From assembly GCF_004005475.1 (NCBI RefSeq), contig NZ_RZTZ01000001.1, forward strand, positions 310,001 through 374,000: a DNA stretch of 64,000 nucleotides. The letters are read 5' to 3'. Positions 47,101 through 56,117 of this stretch are shown here, one piece after another; the stretch's first letter is position 1, and each line of letters begins with the position of its first letter. A program made the translations under genes and the position numbers. Source of the stretch: Niallia taxi. Lineage in GTDB: Bacteria > Bacillota > Bacilli > Bacillales > Cytobacillaceae. Below the pieces are notes generated by a model, which was not told where the DNA came from, searched no databases, and saw only the letters and a program-made list of their open reading frames with translations.

Positions 47101-48007
47101 AAAGAATATGCTCATCAACAAGCAGGATCAATTCAGCGATTTCTGGTTTGCTGACTTGAGCGTTTGCTCCAACTCGTTTTCCTTTATGTCTTAAATCTTC
47201 TGTAATTAACGAGGAGAAAATGATAACCGGCAATTGTCCCAGGTTCGCATCCTCTTTGATTTTTCTTGTTAAATGATGGCCATCCATTTGCGGCATTTCT
47301 ATATCTGTAATAACAAGCTGGACAATATCTTCTACGCTTTTGCCTGAATCATTAATTCCTTCTAAATAATCGTATGCTTCTCGGCCGTTTTCAAAGAATT
47401 GCACCTTATCATATCCTGCCTCTGACAGCGTATCCTCCAGCAGTTTTCTTAATAATGGTGAATCCTCAACAACGATAAGCTGTTTATTGCTTCTTTCACG
47501 AGCACCTAATCTTTTCACTTGCTGCACATTAATGCCTGAATCTGGGTTAATGTCTACAACAATACGTTCAAAATCAAGCAACAAAATCATTTCCCCGTTC
47601 AGCTTAATAACACCAATGATTTGGCTTTCAGCTCCTTGGTACATTTCAGATGGCTTTTCAATGTCTTCCCATGAGATACGATGTATCTGGGAGACATTAT
47701 GTACATGAAAGATAATTTTTGTTTTATTAAACTCAGAAACAATAAACTTATCTTTCTCTGGCTCCTCTGAAGGCGGTAAACCAAGAGCATTTGCCAAGTT
47801 GACTACAGGCAGAACCTCTCCTCTCAGCTCCATGATGCCCTCTACATTAGGATGGGCATGGGGAATAGTTGTAATCGGTACTGGGTTAATGATTTCTTTT
47901 ACCTTGATAACATTAATCCCAAATTTATTTTTACCTACCCCAAATTCGACGATTTCTAATTCATTAGTACCTGTTTCTAACAAAATGCCTTTATCTTTGT
48001 TCATCAT
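47099..48007 (-). CDS. cheV: Chemotaxis coupling protein CheV
   Basis: A 302-residue protein with an N-terminal CheW-like domain (about 15-150, V-G-K-N-K-F-G-I-N-V-I-K-V-K-E-I) and a C-terminal response-receiver domain (about 170-300). The receiver has the phospho-acceptor Asp in L-V-I-T-D-I-E-M-P-Q-M-D-G and a conserved Lys in Q-V-S-K-P-E. CheV couples chemoreceptors to CheA and takes part in adaptation. Two ATGs are adjacent; AAGGA is five and eight bases from them. Convergent with ykyB. Confidence 0.95.
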   Translation of the reverse strand: MMNKDKGILLETGTNELEIVEFGVGKNKFGINVIKVKEIINPVPITTIPHAHPNVEGIMELRGEVLPVVNLANALGLPPSEEPEKDKFIVSEFNKTKIIFHVHNVSQIHRISWEDIEKPSEMYQGAESQIIGVIKLNGEMILLLDFERIVVDINPDSGINVQQVKRLGARERSNKQLIVVEDSPLLRKLLEDTLSEAGYDKVQFFENGREAYDYLEGINDSGKSVEDIVQLVITDIEMPQMDGHHLTRKIKEDANLGQLPVIIFSSLITEDLRHKGKRVGANAQVSKPEIAELILLVDEHIL

Positions 48008-48221
48008 TCTCGTCCTTCCTACTTGAGCATAATCTTCCTATACGTTATATCGTTGCTATTAAGTGTAAACTTAATCAATTATTTTATAATTGGCAAAAGT
48101 TTTTATCTGTGTTTGCCTTGAATCCTTCTTTATATCGGCTGTTTTCTGATACTGTGAAGACTGTGCTTGAAATATTTTCAATCCTTTTACCAAAAGCATC
48201 ATCACTCTTTAAAACAACAAT

Positions 48222-48254
48222 GAAAAACCCAAACTATTCTCATGATAGTTTAGG
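48222..48254 (-). terminator. Terminator of the MFS transporter gene
   Basis: AAACTAT/ATAGTTT (48231-48237 with 48245-48251), extended by outer pairs, is followed by minus-strand UUUUU. Confidence 0.8.
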
Positions 48255-48273
48255 TCATTCTAAAGGAAAATAT

Positions 48274-49578
48274 TTAATTAGTACTCTTTTGCACCTTCCC
48301 ATGAATGATTAGGCCGATGACTGTTAAGATAATCAGTGAGCCTAATGCCATTCTGCTTGCAGTATTGCCTAAATCAGCAAAGATAAAGGTAATGCTTCCA
48401 TATAAGAGTGGTCCAACAATTGATGAAACCTTACCTGAGAAGGCAAATAATCCAAAGAATTGGCCACGTTTTTCTTCTGGCGTAATTTCAACAATATAAG
48501 CTCTTGATGTAACCCACATACTTCCAAGCGCAATACCAAACATGCTTCCTGCAACCCAAAACTGTAATTCGTTCCATGCAACTGCTGCGATAATCAATGC
48601 CACTACAAGAAGAATCCCTACAATTCGGATTGATTTGTAAGCACCTATTTTCTTAGCAATATAGCCGAAAATAAACGATCCGATAATGCTTGATAAGGTG
48701 GAGACCAAATATAGAATGATAAACTTTCCTGTCGAAATACCGACTACTGTATTTGCATAAACAGCCATTACTGCGATGGTCGTTGCGACCGCATCATTTA
48801 AAAAGAAATAAGCAATCATGAATGTGAAAATTTCACGGTATTTTCGAGCCTGTTTAAACGTTTCAAATATTTCCTTATAGCCAGAAAGAAAGGATTGCTT
48901 TTCGGCAGTCTGTTTTGGAGTGTCCTTAATGATAAAGAAAAGCGGTAAAGACAATAATAGAAACAACACCCCTGTTGGGATAAAGGAGCGATAGAAATCA
49001 CCGTCACCGACAAACAAGTAGACGGCAAGGCCAATTAATGTTCCCATATAGCCAACAGCTACACCAAATCCCGAAATAAGTGGCATTTGCTCTTTCGTGC
49101 CTAAATCAGAAATCATCGCATCATAAAACACAAGACTAGAATGATAGGCAAACTTAGCAAAAACAAATAATAATATGACGAAAAATAATGACATTGGAAT
49201 ACCCATTATAGAATCCTCGAAGGTTATCCCCCCGACAACTCCCATTAGAATGGTACCAAGAACAGTAAGAATGGTGAATATAATAATATATTTCTTTTTC
49301 CTGCCGGTTCTATCCATTAAAACGCCAAATAATGGCGAAAATAAAACCAACAAAAAGCTTGCTACTGCATTGGAATACGTAATTACAGTACTAGCTATTT
49401 GTTCTTGAACTTTATTTGTTCCGATGATTTCTTGTAAATATAATGGGAAAAATATCGTATTAATATTGGAAGAGAATATTGTGTTTGCCGCATCATATAG
49501 GGCCCAAGCGAGTATTGGCAAGGAAAAATATAGTGCTGTACCACGCAATTTCTGTGATTGTGTTTTTGATTGTTCCAT
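48274..49578 (-). CDS. MFS transporter of the UMF1/Atg22-like family (YxiO-type)
   Basis: A 434-residue protein with twelve predicted transmembrane helices. The N-terminal segment A-W-A-L-Y-D-A-A-N-T-I-F is the hallmark of the vacuole-effluxer/Atg22-like (UMF1) group, and the MFS loop motif appears as G-V-L-M-D-R-T-G-R-K-K-K. The substrate is not known. The likely start is ATG 49578 with AGGAGG 11 bases upstream; the upstream ATG at 49623 would place that site inside the gene. A single-gene unit. Confidence 0.88.
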   Translation of the reverse strand: MEQSKTQSQKLRGTALYFSLPILAWALYDAANTIFSSNINTIFFPLYLQEIIGTNKVQEQIASTVITYSNAVASFLLVLFSPLFGVLMDRTGRKKKYIIIFTILTVLGTILMGVVGGITFEDSIMGIPMSLFFVILLFVFAKFAYHSSLVFYDAMISDLGTKEQMPLISGFGVAVGYMGTLIGLAVYLFVGDGDFYRSFIPTGVLFLLLSLPLFFIIKDTPKQTAEKQSFLSGYKEIFETFKQARKYREIFTFMIAYFFLNDAVATTIAVMAVYANTVVGISTGKFIILYLVSTLSSIIGSFIFGYIAKKIGAYKSIRIVGILLVVALIIAAVAWNELQFWVAGSMFGIALGSMWVTSRAYIVEITPEEKRGQFFGLFAFSGKVSSIVGPLLYGSITFIFADLGNTASRMALGSLIILTVIGLIIHGKVQKSTN

Positions 49579-49903
49579 AAAGCTAATTGACCTCCTTCGT
49601 TTCAAAAAAATTTGTTTCAACATTTACTTGCAGACGGAGATCCTTTGTTTTCAACCAACAGTTTTCATACTCTATACATTTTTGGAAATTCTCCCCTCCT
49701 TTTCCATCATATCTGCTGCAAAGTGAGTAAACAACCCTTTTTATGTAAAAAAACTGTAATAGCCTTCATTTTCTTCCTCCTATTCAGGAGCATTAAATGT
49801 ATCATCTTTGTGAACATTGCTCTAAAATCAAATCGGTTTTCCTATTAGTGAATAAAATATTCTATAAAGAGTTTTATAGCGAATATAGAAGGGGGTTACA
49901 ATT
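49579..49903. other. Divergent AT-rich region before the 48-residue gene
   Basis: Contains no ORF and no structure I recognise. Promoters for the MFS gene and the small gene must lie here, but no unambiguous -35/-10 pair was found. Confidence 0.3.
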
Positions 49904-50050
49904 ATGAACGGTACTGCCATTTTATTTAATGAGGATGCATCTATCATCATCATAGAGAACATTACAGACGCAAAACAGAACGAAGAAGTATATGCTTGTG
50001 GGGAAATGGTTCTTCTAAAAGACGACATAGATTGGGAATATGGCTACTAA
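49904..50050 (+). CDS. Small acidic protein, 48 residues, unknown
   Basis: ATG 49904 to TAA 50050, with AGAAGGGGG eight bases upstream and a terminator just after the stop (50062-50087), a complete unit. The product starts MNGTAILFNEDASIIIIENI and is acidic (pI low), with a beta-strand-like N-terminal half. It overlaps an artificial upstream extension of patA in another frame. No family is recognised. Confidence 0.75.
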   Translation: MNGTAILFNEDASIIIIENITDAKQNEEVYACGEMVLLKDDIDWEYGY

Positions 50051-50061
50051 ATCATTCTAAT

Positions 50062-50088
50062 GCGCTTTTTTTAAAGTGCTTTTTTTCT
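50062..50088 (+). terminator. Terminator of the 48-residue gene
   Basis: GCGCTTT 50062-50068 pairs with AAAGTGC 50073-50079 (one G-U), followed by eight T. Confidence 0.82.
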
Positions 50089-50169
50089 GCCAAGGCTATT
50101 GTTTTCAAGAGAACCTGGATTTGTTATGATACTTATAATAAGCAGAAAATAAACAATAAGGTGGAAAAC

Positions 50170-51321
50170 ATGGAATATTTGATAAATAAAAAAGTAAAGG
50201 ATATTGAAATATCCGGAATTCGTAAATTCTCCAATATGGTTGCAGGCAAAGAGGGCATGCTTGCACTGACGATTGGTCAGCCTGATTTCCCTACACCTGC
50301 TCACATTAAAGAAGCTGCCAAAAAAGCTATTGACGAGGATTTTACCACATATACACACAATGCAGGAGATTTGGCGCTAAGACAAGCAGCTTGTGACTTT
50401 GTCGCAAAAAAATACAGTTTAAACTATCAGCCAGCAACAGAGGTTATTGTAACTACAGGCGCTAGTGAAGCAATTGATATTGCCTTCCGTACAATATTAG
50501 AGGAAGGTGTTGAAGTTATTCTGCCAGGTCCTGTGTATCCTGGTTATGAGCCGATTATCCGCTTATGTGGCGCAACGCCAATTTACGTTGATATTAAAGA
50601 AAATGACTTTCGTTTTACAGCAGAGCTCATTGAACCATACATAACGGATAAAACGAGATGTATCGTTCTCCCATATCCAAGCAATCCGACAGGGGTCAGC
50701 TTAAATAAAAAAGAGCTAATGGCAATAGCTGATTTACTGAAGGACAAAGATATTTTTGTATTGGCAGATGAGATATACAGTGAGCTGCTTTTTGACGCAA
50801 CACATGTTTCTATTGGCAGTTTCCTCAGAGAGAAAACGATTGTCATTAACGGGTTATCGAAATCCCATAGCATGACAGGCTGGCGCATTGGCTTTTTATT
50901 TGCTCCAGAAATTATTTGTCAGCAAATACTTAAGGTTCATCAGTACAATGTTACATGTGCCTCGTCTATTTCTCAACAAGCAGCCTTGCAGGCATTAACG
51001 GTTGGCATTGATGACAGTCTGCCAATGAAGGAGGAGTACAAAAAAAGACGCGATTATCTTTATTCCCGTTTGACGGATATCGGTTTAGAGGTCGTTAATC
51101 CAGACGGTGCCTTTTATTTCTTCATTAAGATTCCTGTGTCTGGCATAACATCATTTGACTTCTGCTTAGATTTAGTCGAAAAAGCCAATTTGGCAGTTGT
51201 TCCAGGCAGTGCTTTTTCTCCTTTAGGAGAAGGCTATTTCCGAATTTCCTTCGCATATTCTTTTGATACATTAAAAGAAGCTTGTGACAGGCTTGGCACT
51301 TATCTAAATACCATTAAATAA
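50170..51321 (+). CDS. patA: N-acetyl-LL-diaminopimelate aminotransferase PatA
   Basis: A class I PLP aminotransferase of 383 residues. The PLP lysine is in G-L-S-K-S-H-S-M-T-G-W-R, and N-P-T-G-V and A-D-E-I-Y-S-E are present. In Bacillus PatA supplies the middle step of the acetyl-diaminopimelate pathway between DapH and DapL, both in this window. ATG 50170 follows AAGGTGG at five bases; open sequence extending to 49996 is not coding. It ends at a bidirectional terminator. Confidence 0.93.
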   Translation: MEYLINKKVKDIEISGIRKFSNMVAGKEGMLALTIGQPDFPTPAHIKEAAKKAIDEDFTTYTHNAGDLALRQAACDFVAKKYSLNYQPATEVIVTTGASEAIDIAFRTILEEGVEVILPGPVYPGYEPIIRLCGATPIYVDIKENDFRFTAELIEPYITDKTRCIVLPYPSNPTGVSLNKKELMAIADLLKDKDIFVLADEIYSELLFDATHVSIGSFLREKTIVINGLSKSHSMTGWRIGFLFAPEIICQQILKVHQYNVTCASSISQQAALQALTVGIDDSLPMKEEYKKRRDYLYSRLTDIGLEVVNPDGAFYFFIKIPVSGITSFDFCLDLVEKANLAVVPGSAFSPLGEGYFRISFAYSFDTLKEACDRLGTYLNTIK

Positions 51322-51324
51322 TAG

Positions 51325-51358
51325 TAAGGATCTCTTCCTAGATGAAGAGATCCTTTAT
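51325..51358 (+). terminator. Bidirectional terminator between patA and ykwC
   Basis: AAGGATCTCTTC 51326-51337 pairs with GAAGAGATCCTTT 51344-51356; T- and A-runs flank it. Confidence 0.9.
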
Positions 51359-51360
51359 TG

Positions 51361-52239
51361 TTATTGCTGCCAATACTTATACAATGCTTGTGTACCGAGC
51401 TCGTCTTGTCCTAGAGCAGCAAGTCTGCTATATAAATTTTCTGCAAGTGCCAAGCCTGGAGTTTCCATCTCCATCTGCTTTGCTTCCTCCATAGCAATCC
51501 TTATGTCTTTAATGAAATGCTTAATATAAAAGCCTGGATCAAAATCCCCTTTAATAATTCTCGGCGCTAAATTTGACAGCGAAAAACTGCCAGCAGCTCC
51601 TGTTGTGATGCTTTTGAGAACATTATCTGGATTCAGTCCAGCCTTTTCTGCATAAACTATTGCTTCACAAACACCAATCATATTAGAAGCTATTGCAATC
51701 TGGTTGCACATTTTCGTATGCTGACCAGCACCGGCAGCACCTTGATAGACAATATTTGTTCCTAAAATTTCGAAAATTGGCAGTACAGTTGCGAAATCTT
51801 CTTCAGCGCCGCCAACCATTATCGAAAGCTTCGCCTCTCTCGCACCAATATCTCCACCTGAAACAGGAGCATCCAAGGCATGTATGCTTTTGCTCTTTGC
51901 TTCTCCATAAATTCTTTTTGCTAAGCTTGGAGTGGATGTAGTCATATCAATTACATATGTATTAGCTTGCGCATTGTTAATAATGCCATCCGTGCCTAAA
52001 TACACCTCTTCTACGTCCTTCGGATAGCCAACAATTGTAATAATTACATTCGCTTTTTCAGCTACTTCTTTCGGACTCTCCGCCCAAGCAGCACCATCAT
52101 TCAGCAATTCCTCTGCCTTTTCCTTCGTGCGGTTGTAAACGACAACAGGATAACCGCTTGTTATTAGGTTTCTGGCCATGCTTTTCCCCATAACTCCGAC
52201 ACCAATAAAACCAATTACAGTATTCTCATTAGTCAACAT
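51361..52239 (-). CDS. ykwC: NAD-dependent beta-hydroxyacid dehydrogenase (YkwC, 3-hydroxyisobutyrate dehydrogenase family)
   Basis: A 292-residue oxidoreductase with a Rossmann start, G-F-I-G-V-G-V-M-G-K-S-M-A, substrate motif D-A-P-V-S-G-G-D-I-G-A and catalytic Lys in G-A-G-A-G-Q-H-T-K-M-C-N-Q. Related enzymes oxidise 3-hydroxyisobutyrate or tartronate semialdehyde; the physiological substrate of YkwC is not established. ATG 52239 has GGAGGG ten bases upstream; an ATG at 52281 is rejected. It is convergent with patA. Confidence 0.9.
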   Translation of the reverse strand: MLTNENTVIGFIGVGVMGKSMARNLITSGYPVVVYNRTKEKAEELLNDGAAWAESPKEVAEKANVIITIVGYPKDVEEVYLGTDGIINNAQANTYVIDMTTSTPSLAKRIYGEAKSKSIHALDAPVSGGDIGAREAKLSIMVGGAEEDFATVLPIFEILGTNIVYQGAAGAGQHTKMCNQIAIASNMIGVCEAIVYAEKAGLNPDNVLKSITTGAAGSFSLSNLAPRIIKGDFDPGFYIKHFIKDIRIAMEEAKQMEMETPGLALAENLYSRLAALGQDELGTQALYKYWQQ

Positions 52240-52325
52240 CCGATTTCTTCCCTCCAATTTCATAAAAACTATTGCTAACATTCATTATCATAACATATGG
52301 ATTAATAGATGATGAGGAATGAAAA

Positions 52326-52360
52326 CAAAAAAAAGGACTGACTAGGGAACTAGTCAGCCA
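52326..52360 (-). terminator. Terminator of ptsHI
   Basis: GGCTGACTAG/CTAGTCAGTC on the minus transcript (10 bp with one G-U) is followed by eight U. Confidence 0.92.
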
Positions 52361-52493
52361 AATAAGGGGAAAATGAGAATAGCTTAGCAAACTTAAAAAA
52401 CTTTAAGTGCCTGTGCTTAGTTTAGTTTTACCCCCTTTAAGAGCATTCTAAACATTCATTTTCACTTTTTTATAAATTACTTTTTCTGTCTGA

Positions 52494-54212
52494 TTAAGAA
52501 AGTTTAGCTGCTGCTTTAACAGCTTCCATAACTTCTTCCGTTGTGGACATTTGCAATGCTTTTTCAGCAAGCTCTTCCATTTCTTTTTTAGACAGGCTAA
52601 GAATTTGAGATCTTGCTTTAAGGATTGATGTAGCACTCATGGAGAATTCATCTAATCCTAAACCAAGCAATAATGGAATTGCCGTTTCGTCTCCAGCCAT
52701 CTCTCCACACATACCAGCCCATTTGCCTTCTTTATGCGCAGCATCAATAACCATCTTAACAAGACGAAGAATGGATGGATTGTAAGGCTGATACAGGTAT
52801 GAAACTCTTTCGTTCATGCGGTCAGCAGCCATTGTGTATTGGATCAAGTCATTTGTTCCGATGCTGAAGAAATCAACTTCTTTAGCGAATTGGTCAGCCA
52901 ATACAGCAGTTGATGGAATCTCAACCATGATTCCAAGTTCAATCTTATCAGCAACTGTTACGCCTTCAGCAATCAGGTTTGCTCTTTCTTCTTCAAGCAA
53001 TGCTTTAGCAGCACGGAATTCGTTTAATGTTGCAATCATTGGGAACATGATTTTCAAGTTTCCATATGAGCTTGCACGAAGCAATGCTCTTAATTGCGTA
53101 CGGAAGATACCAGTTTCCTCTAAACATAGACGAATTGCACGGAATCCAAGGAATGGGTTCATTTCTTTTGGAAGCTCAAGGTATGGAAGCTCTTTATCCC
53201 CACCGATATCCAATGTACGAACAACAACTGGTTTACCTTTCATGCCTTCAAGAACAGCTTTGTAAGATTCGAACTGCTCATCTTCTGTTGGAAGCTGATC
53301 TCTTCCCATGTAAAGGAATTCAGTTCTGTATAGACCAACTGCTTCTCCACCGTTAGAAGTAACACCTTCTAAATCGTTTGGAGTTCCGATGTTTGCAGCA
53401 AGTTCTACATGCACACCATCAGCGCTGACAGTTTTCTCATTAACAAGCTTAGCCCACTCAGCTTTTTGCTCTTCATATTCTGCAGCGATTTTTTTGTAGC
53501 TTTCCACTACTTCTGGTGTTGGATTGATGTGAATTTCACCTTTCAATCCGTCAACAATTACTAAATCGCCGTTTGAAATCTCTTCCGTTACTTTTTTCGT
53601 TCCAACAACTGCAGGAATTTCCAAAGAACGAGCCATGATAGCAGAGTGAGAAGTTCTTCCGCCGATATCTGTAGTGAAGCCTTTAACAAATTGACGATTT
53701 AATTGAGCTGTATCAGATGGAGTTAAGTCCTCCGCAACAACTACAACCTCTTCTGAAATCATGCTTGGATTAGCTAGATGTACGCCAAGTAAGTGTGAAA
53801 GAACCCTTTTAGTTACGTCACGGATATCAGCAGCACGCTCTTGCATGTACTCATTATCCATTGATTCAAACATGTTAATAAACATATCTGTTGTTTCTTT
53901 TAGGGCAACTTCAGCATTTACTGATTCTGTATTGATTTTGTCTTCGATTGGAGCGATTAATTCAGGATCGCTCAATACTAATAGATGAGCTTCAAAAATA
54001 GCTGCTTTATCAGCACCTAATTCTGTGTTCGCTTTTTCACGAATAGCATCTAACTCTTGCTTAGAAGTAGTAAGAGCTTCTTGAAAACGGTTAATTTCAG
54101 CAGCAGCATCTTCTACTGTTTTCTTTTCAAATGATAAATTTGGTTCTACTAAACGATATGCTTTCGCAATGGCAATTCCACTAGAGGCCGCAATTCCTTG
54201 TAAAAAACTCAT
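52494..54212 (-). CDS. ptsI: Phosphoenolpyruvate-protein phosphotransferase, enzyme I
   Basis: Enzyme I of the sugar phosphotransferase system, 572 residues. The phosphorylated His lies in [14 protein letters not shown]. The PEP-binding domain contains the [14 protein letters not shown] block and the E-Y-L-Y-M-G-R-D-like E-F-L-Y-M-G-R-D. Its ATG overlaps the ptsH stop by one base (TAATG), so translation is coupled. It is last in a ptsH-ptsI operon with no ptsG upstream. Confidence 0.98.
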   Translation of the reverse strand: MSFLQGIAASSGIAIAKAYRLVEPNLSFEKKTVEDAAAEINRFQEALTTSKQELDAIREKANTELGADKAAIFEAHLLVLSDPELIAPIEDKINTESVNAEVALKETTDMFINMFESMDNEYMQERAADIRDVTKRVLSHLLGVHLANPSMISEEVVVVAEDLTPSDTAQLNRQFVKGFTTDIGGRTSHSAIMARSLEIPAVVGTKKVTEEISNGDLVIVDGLKGEIHINPTPEVVESYKKIAAEYEEQKAEWAKLVNEKTVSADGVHVELAANIGTPNDLEGVTSNGGEAVGLYRTEFLYMGRDQLPTEDEQFESYKAVLEGMKGKPVVVRTLDIGGDKELPYLELPKEMNPFLGFRAIRLCLEETGIFRTQLRALLRASSYGNLKIMFPMIATLNEFRAAKALLEEERANLIAEGVTVADKIELGIMVEIPSTAVLADQFAKEVDFFSIGTNDLIQYTMAADRMNERVSYLYQPYNPSILRLVKMVIDAAHKEGKWAGMCGEMAGDETAIPLLLGLGLDEFSMSATSILKARSQILSLSKKEMEELAEKALQMSTTEEVMEAVKAAAKLS

Positions 54213-54478
54213 TATTCAGCAAGTCCTTCCTTTTTCAACGTTTCTTCTAAACCATTAATTGCTTCTGTCTCGTCACTGCCCTCAGCAATGATTTTGATAT
54301 CAGCGCCTTGACCAATTCCAAGGGACATAACACCCATGATAGACTTAAGGTTAACCTTTTTTTCTTTGAACTCAAGGTTAATTTCTGAATCAAATTTGCT
54401 TGCAGCTTGTACTAAAAGCGTTGCAGGTCGTGCATGAATCCCTGTATCTGCGATAACTTTAAATTGTTTTTCTACCAT
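54212..54478 (-). CDS. ptsH: Phosphocarrier protein HPr
   Basis: An 88-residue HPr. The catalytic His15 is in G-I-H-A-R-P-A and the regulatory Ser46 in L-K-S-I-M-G-V-M-S, so this HPr can be phosphorylated by HPr kinase and act with CcpA in catabolite repression. ATG 54478 has AAGGAG ten bases upstream; an upstream ATG at 54487 is rejected. It overlaps ptsI. In B. subtilis ptsG precedes ptsHI; here a SigA promoter lies directly ahead instead. Confidence 0.98.
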   Translation of the reverse strand: MVEKQFKVIADTGIHARPATLLVQAASKFDSEINLEFKEKKVNLKSIMGVMSLGIGQGADIKIIAEGSDETEAINGLEETLKKEGLAE

Positions 54479-54893
54479 TAATATCAAACTCCTTCATTCA
54501 AATAATAAATAAGATGGTTTTAGCCTTTTCAACTTAAACAACCCCATATAATAGTCAAGAACCGTTTATCCATAACTAATATATATTTCATAGCTACTAT
54601 TGTAAACTGAAAGTATAAAAGATGTAAATTTTAAACCTGTCCCAATAGAAATCAAGCAGAGATTGTTCTGTTTCTTTCATAAAATCAACACTTTTATATA
54701 TTATTTGACCATTATAGTTTTTTCCAAAGCATAAGAAAAAATGTAAATTATTGATAATTATCAGGCATTTAAGTTATTTTTAAAAAAGACATCTCAAAAG
54801 TAGGATAGCATTTCTTTTCCGATGAGACAATGAAAAATATTGCACATATTTAAAAAAAACATCGTCACTTAAATACGTGCTGTCCTCGCACCT
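54479..54893 (-). promoter_or_regulatory. ptsH promoter region
   Basis: On the minus strand TTTACA (54601-54606), 17 bases and TATATT (54578-54583) form a good SigA promoter about 95 bases upstream of ptsH. I see no GlcT-type antiterminator stem and no clear cre site. The rest, to 54893, is AT-rich without an ORF. Confidence 0.55.
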
Positions 54894-55088
54894 TTAGCTT
54901 CGCGGCTCTGTAAGGTACTCATAAATAGCTCCTCCGCCCCTTTGAGCAATACCGCGGTAATGCTTAAAGTCTTCTCTCTTTACTAGCTCAAGGCGGAAGG
55001 TAAGAAAGTCTTCTTTACTTACCTTGTATTCTTTGATTTCCCCAGATTTCAATTGTTCTAACGCTTTAATAAATTCTTCCTGTAACAT
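54894..55088 (-). CDS. Small conserved-looking protein of unknown function
   Basis: A 64-residue charged protein beginning MLQEEFIKALEQLKSGEIKE with F-R-L-E-L-V-K-R-E-D-F-K and a glycine-containing tail (GIAQRGGGAIYEYL). The C-terminal pattern looks like a small alpha-beta fold. AGAGG lies about 12 bases before ATG 55088; a start at 55127 has no better site. I cannot name the family. It lies between ptsH and ykvS, divergent from ykvS. Confidence 0.65.
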   Translation of the reverse strand: MLQEEFIKALEQLKSGEIKEYKVSKEDFLTFRLELVKREDFKHYRGIAQRGGGAIYEYLTEPRS

Positions 55089-55528
55089 AATCTTGACTTT
55101 CCTCTCTTTTATTAGTGCATATATCATTTCTTATATTGTAAACACATATAAATATTATTATCATACATGGATAATGGAAACAAATTTGCACCACCCTGCA
55201 TAGAATGTCCTTAAGGGCAAGTGCATTTAATTACCAATTTATTAAAACTATGCTATAATAGCTTCAATCATTATGATATGCATAATCTCGAACCAAATAA
55301 CGAAAGCCCATAAGTCATGGTTCTAGTATATTTTCCGAGCTTAGAATCATATTTATTAGCGTTAGCATCCAAAAAGGAAAGCGGTTTATTTACGTTGAAA
55401 CATAGAACGAATTAATAAACATTTCCTACTGTTCATCATATATCCATATTTCTTTACGGGGAAGTATTTTTAGTGCAAACTAAAATATACAGAATACTAC
55501 AAATTTGGCATATAAGGAGAGAATACAC
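55089..55528. other. Divergent region with a possible long ykvS leader
   Basis: A TATAAT lies at 55255-55260. Downstream, GAACCA (about 55292) and TGGTTC (about 55319) can pair around a 22-base loop. If the promoter is real, the leader is about 260 nt. It does not match purine, preQ1 or guanidine riboswitch consensus. No ORF is seen. Confidence 0.3.
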
Positions 55529-55702
55529 ATGAAGAGAGCTGAGGTTGGCAACATTATAGAATTTAGAGGCCTGCAAGGAATTGTGGAAAAAGTAAATGAG
55601 AATTCAGTAATAGTAGATTTGACATATATGGATAATTATCGCGACCTGGAATTAGAGCAAAGAACAGTCGTTAATCATAAAAATTATAAAATCCTTAAGT
55701 GA
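55529..55702 (+). CDS. ykvS: YkvS family protein (DUF2187)
   Basis: A 57-residue SH3-like small protein of the DUF2187 family, with the blocks K-R-A-E-V-G-N-I-I-E-F-R, G-L-Q-G-I-V-E-K-V-N-E-N-S-V-I-V-D and T-V-V-N-H-K-N-Y-K-I-L. ATG 55529 is nine bases after AAGGAG; the TTG at 55505 overlaps that site. Function is unknown. A strong terminator follows immediately. Confidence 0.9.
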   Translation: MKRAEVGNIIEFRGLQGIVEKVNENSVIVDLTYMDNYRDLELEQRTVVNHKNYKILK

Positions 55703-55703
55703 T

Positions 55704-55736
55704 AAAAGCCGGCTTTCGAAAGCCGGCTTTTTTTTT
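55704..55736 (+). terminator. Terminator of ykvS
   Basis: AAAAGCCGGCTTT pairs with AAAGCCGGCTTTT around a 2-4-base loop, with a run of more than eight T. Confidence 0.95.
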
Positions 55737-55822
55737 AGAATTCCGTTTACTTTTTCCTGCTGGTATTTCCCTTGCTCAGGGTCTCATCTAGAGTTAATTA
55801 CCCCATCCGAATGTTAGGAATT

Positions 55823-55927
55823 CTATTCTTCTGCTAGCTCTTTTTTTGTTTTTACTTTGCCATGTGGTTTTTGTTTTTGTTTACGCACTGTCCATTCTCG
55901 TTCTTCTTCTCTTTTTGATTTTGTCAT
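55823..55927 (-). CDS. 34-residue charged protein (DUF6254-like)
   Basis: ATG 55927 to TAG 55823 encodes MTKSKREEEREWTVRKQKQK followed by PHGKVKTKKELAEE. A full AAGGAGGTG lies eight bases upstream. I recall a family of such 34-38-residue Bacillus proteins with MTKSK...EREW...R and N/K-P-H-G-K-V, labelled DUF6254; function unknown. It is too short for routine calling but has the best ribosome binding site in the region. Confidence 0.8.
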   Translation of the reverse strand: MTKSKREEEREWTVRKQKQKPHGKVKTKKELAEE

Positions 55928-56052
55928 TAATCTTACACCTCCTTTTTATCATCCTTGTTAGCTTAAACTTGTTAGCTTAATTTATCCTTCTTGCCTCGCT
56001 TTTTCTCCTTGTCCTTGTAAAGGTAGTTCTATTCTCTTATTTGTAAATGTTG

Positions 56053-56081
56053 TTGACCAAATCAAAAAAAACTGATAACAT
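56053..56081 (+). promoter_or_regulatory. SigA promoter of the glycine riboswitch transcript
   Basis: TTGACC (56053-56058), a 17-bp spacer and TAACAT (56076-56081). The transcript should start near 56088, about 60 nt before the aptamer. Confidence 0.65.
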
Positions 56082-56117
56082 CACAATATAATTTTATATG
56101 CGAATAGCGTGCGTTGA

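Noticed and set aside
51325-51358. tRNA-like fold near patA
   Set aside because: It is a simple bidirectional terminator; no cloverleaf features are present anywhere in the window.
55260-55400. Purine or preQ1 riboswitch in the ykvS leader
   Set aside because: A single hairpin with a large loop; no match to the conserved junctions of either class.
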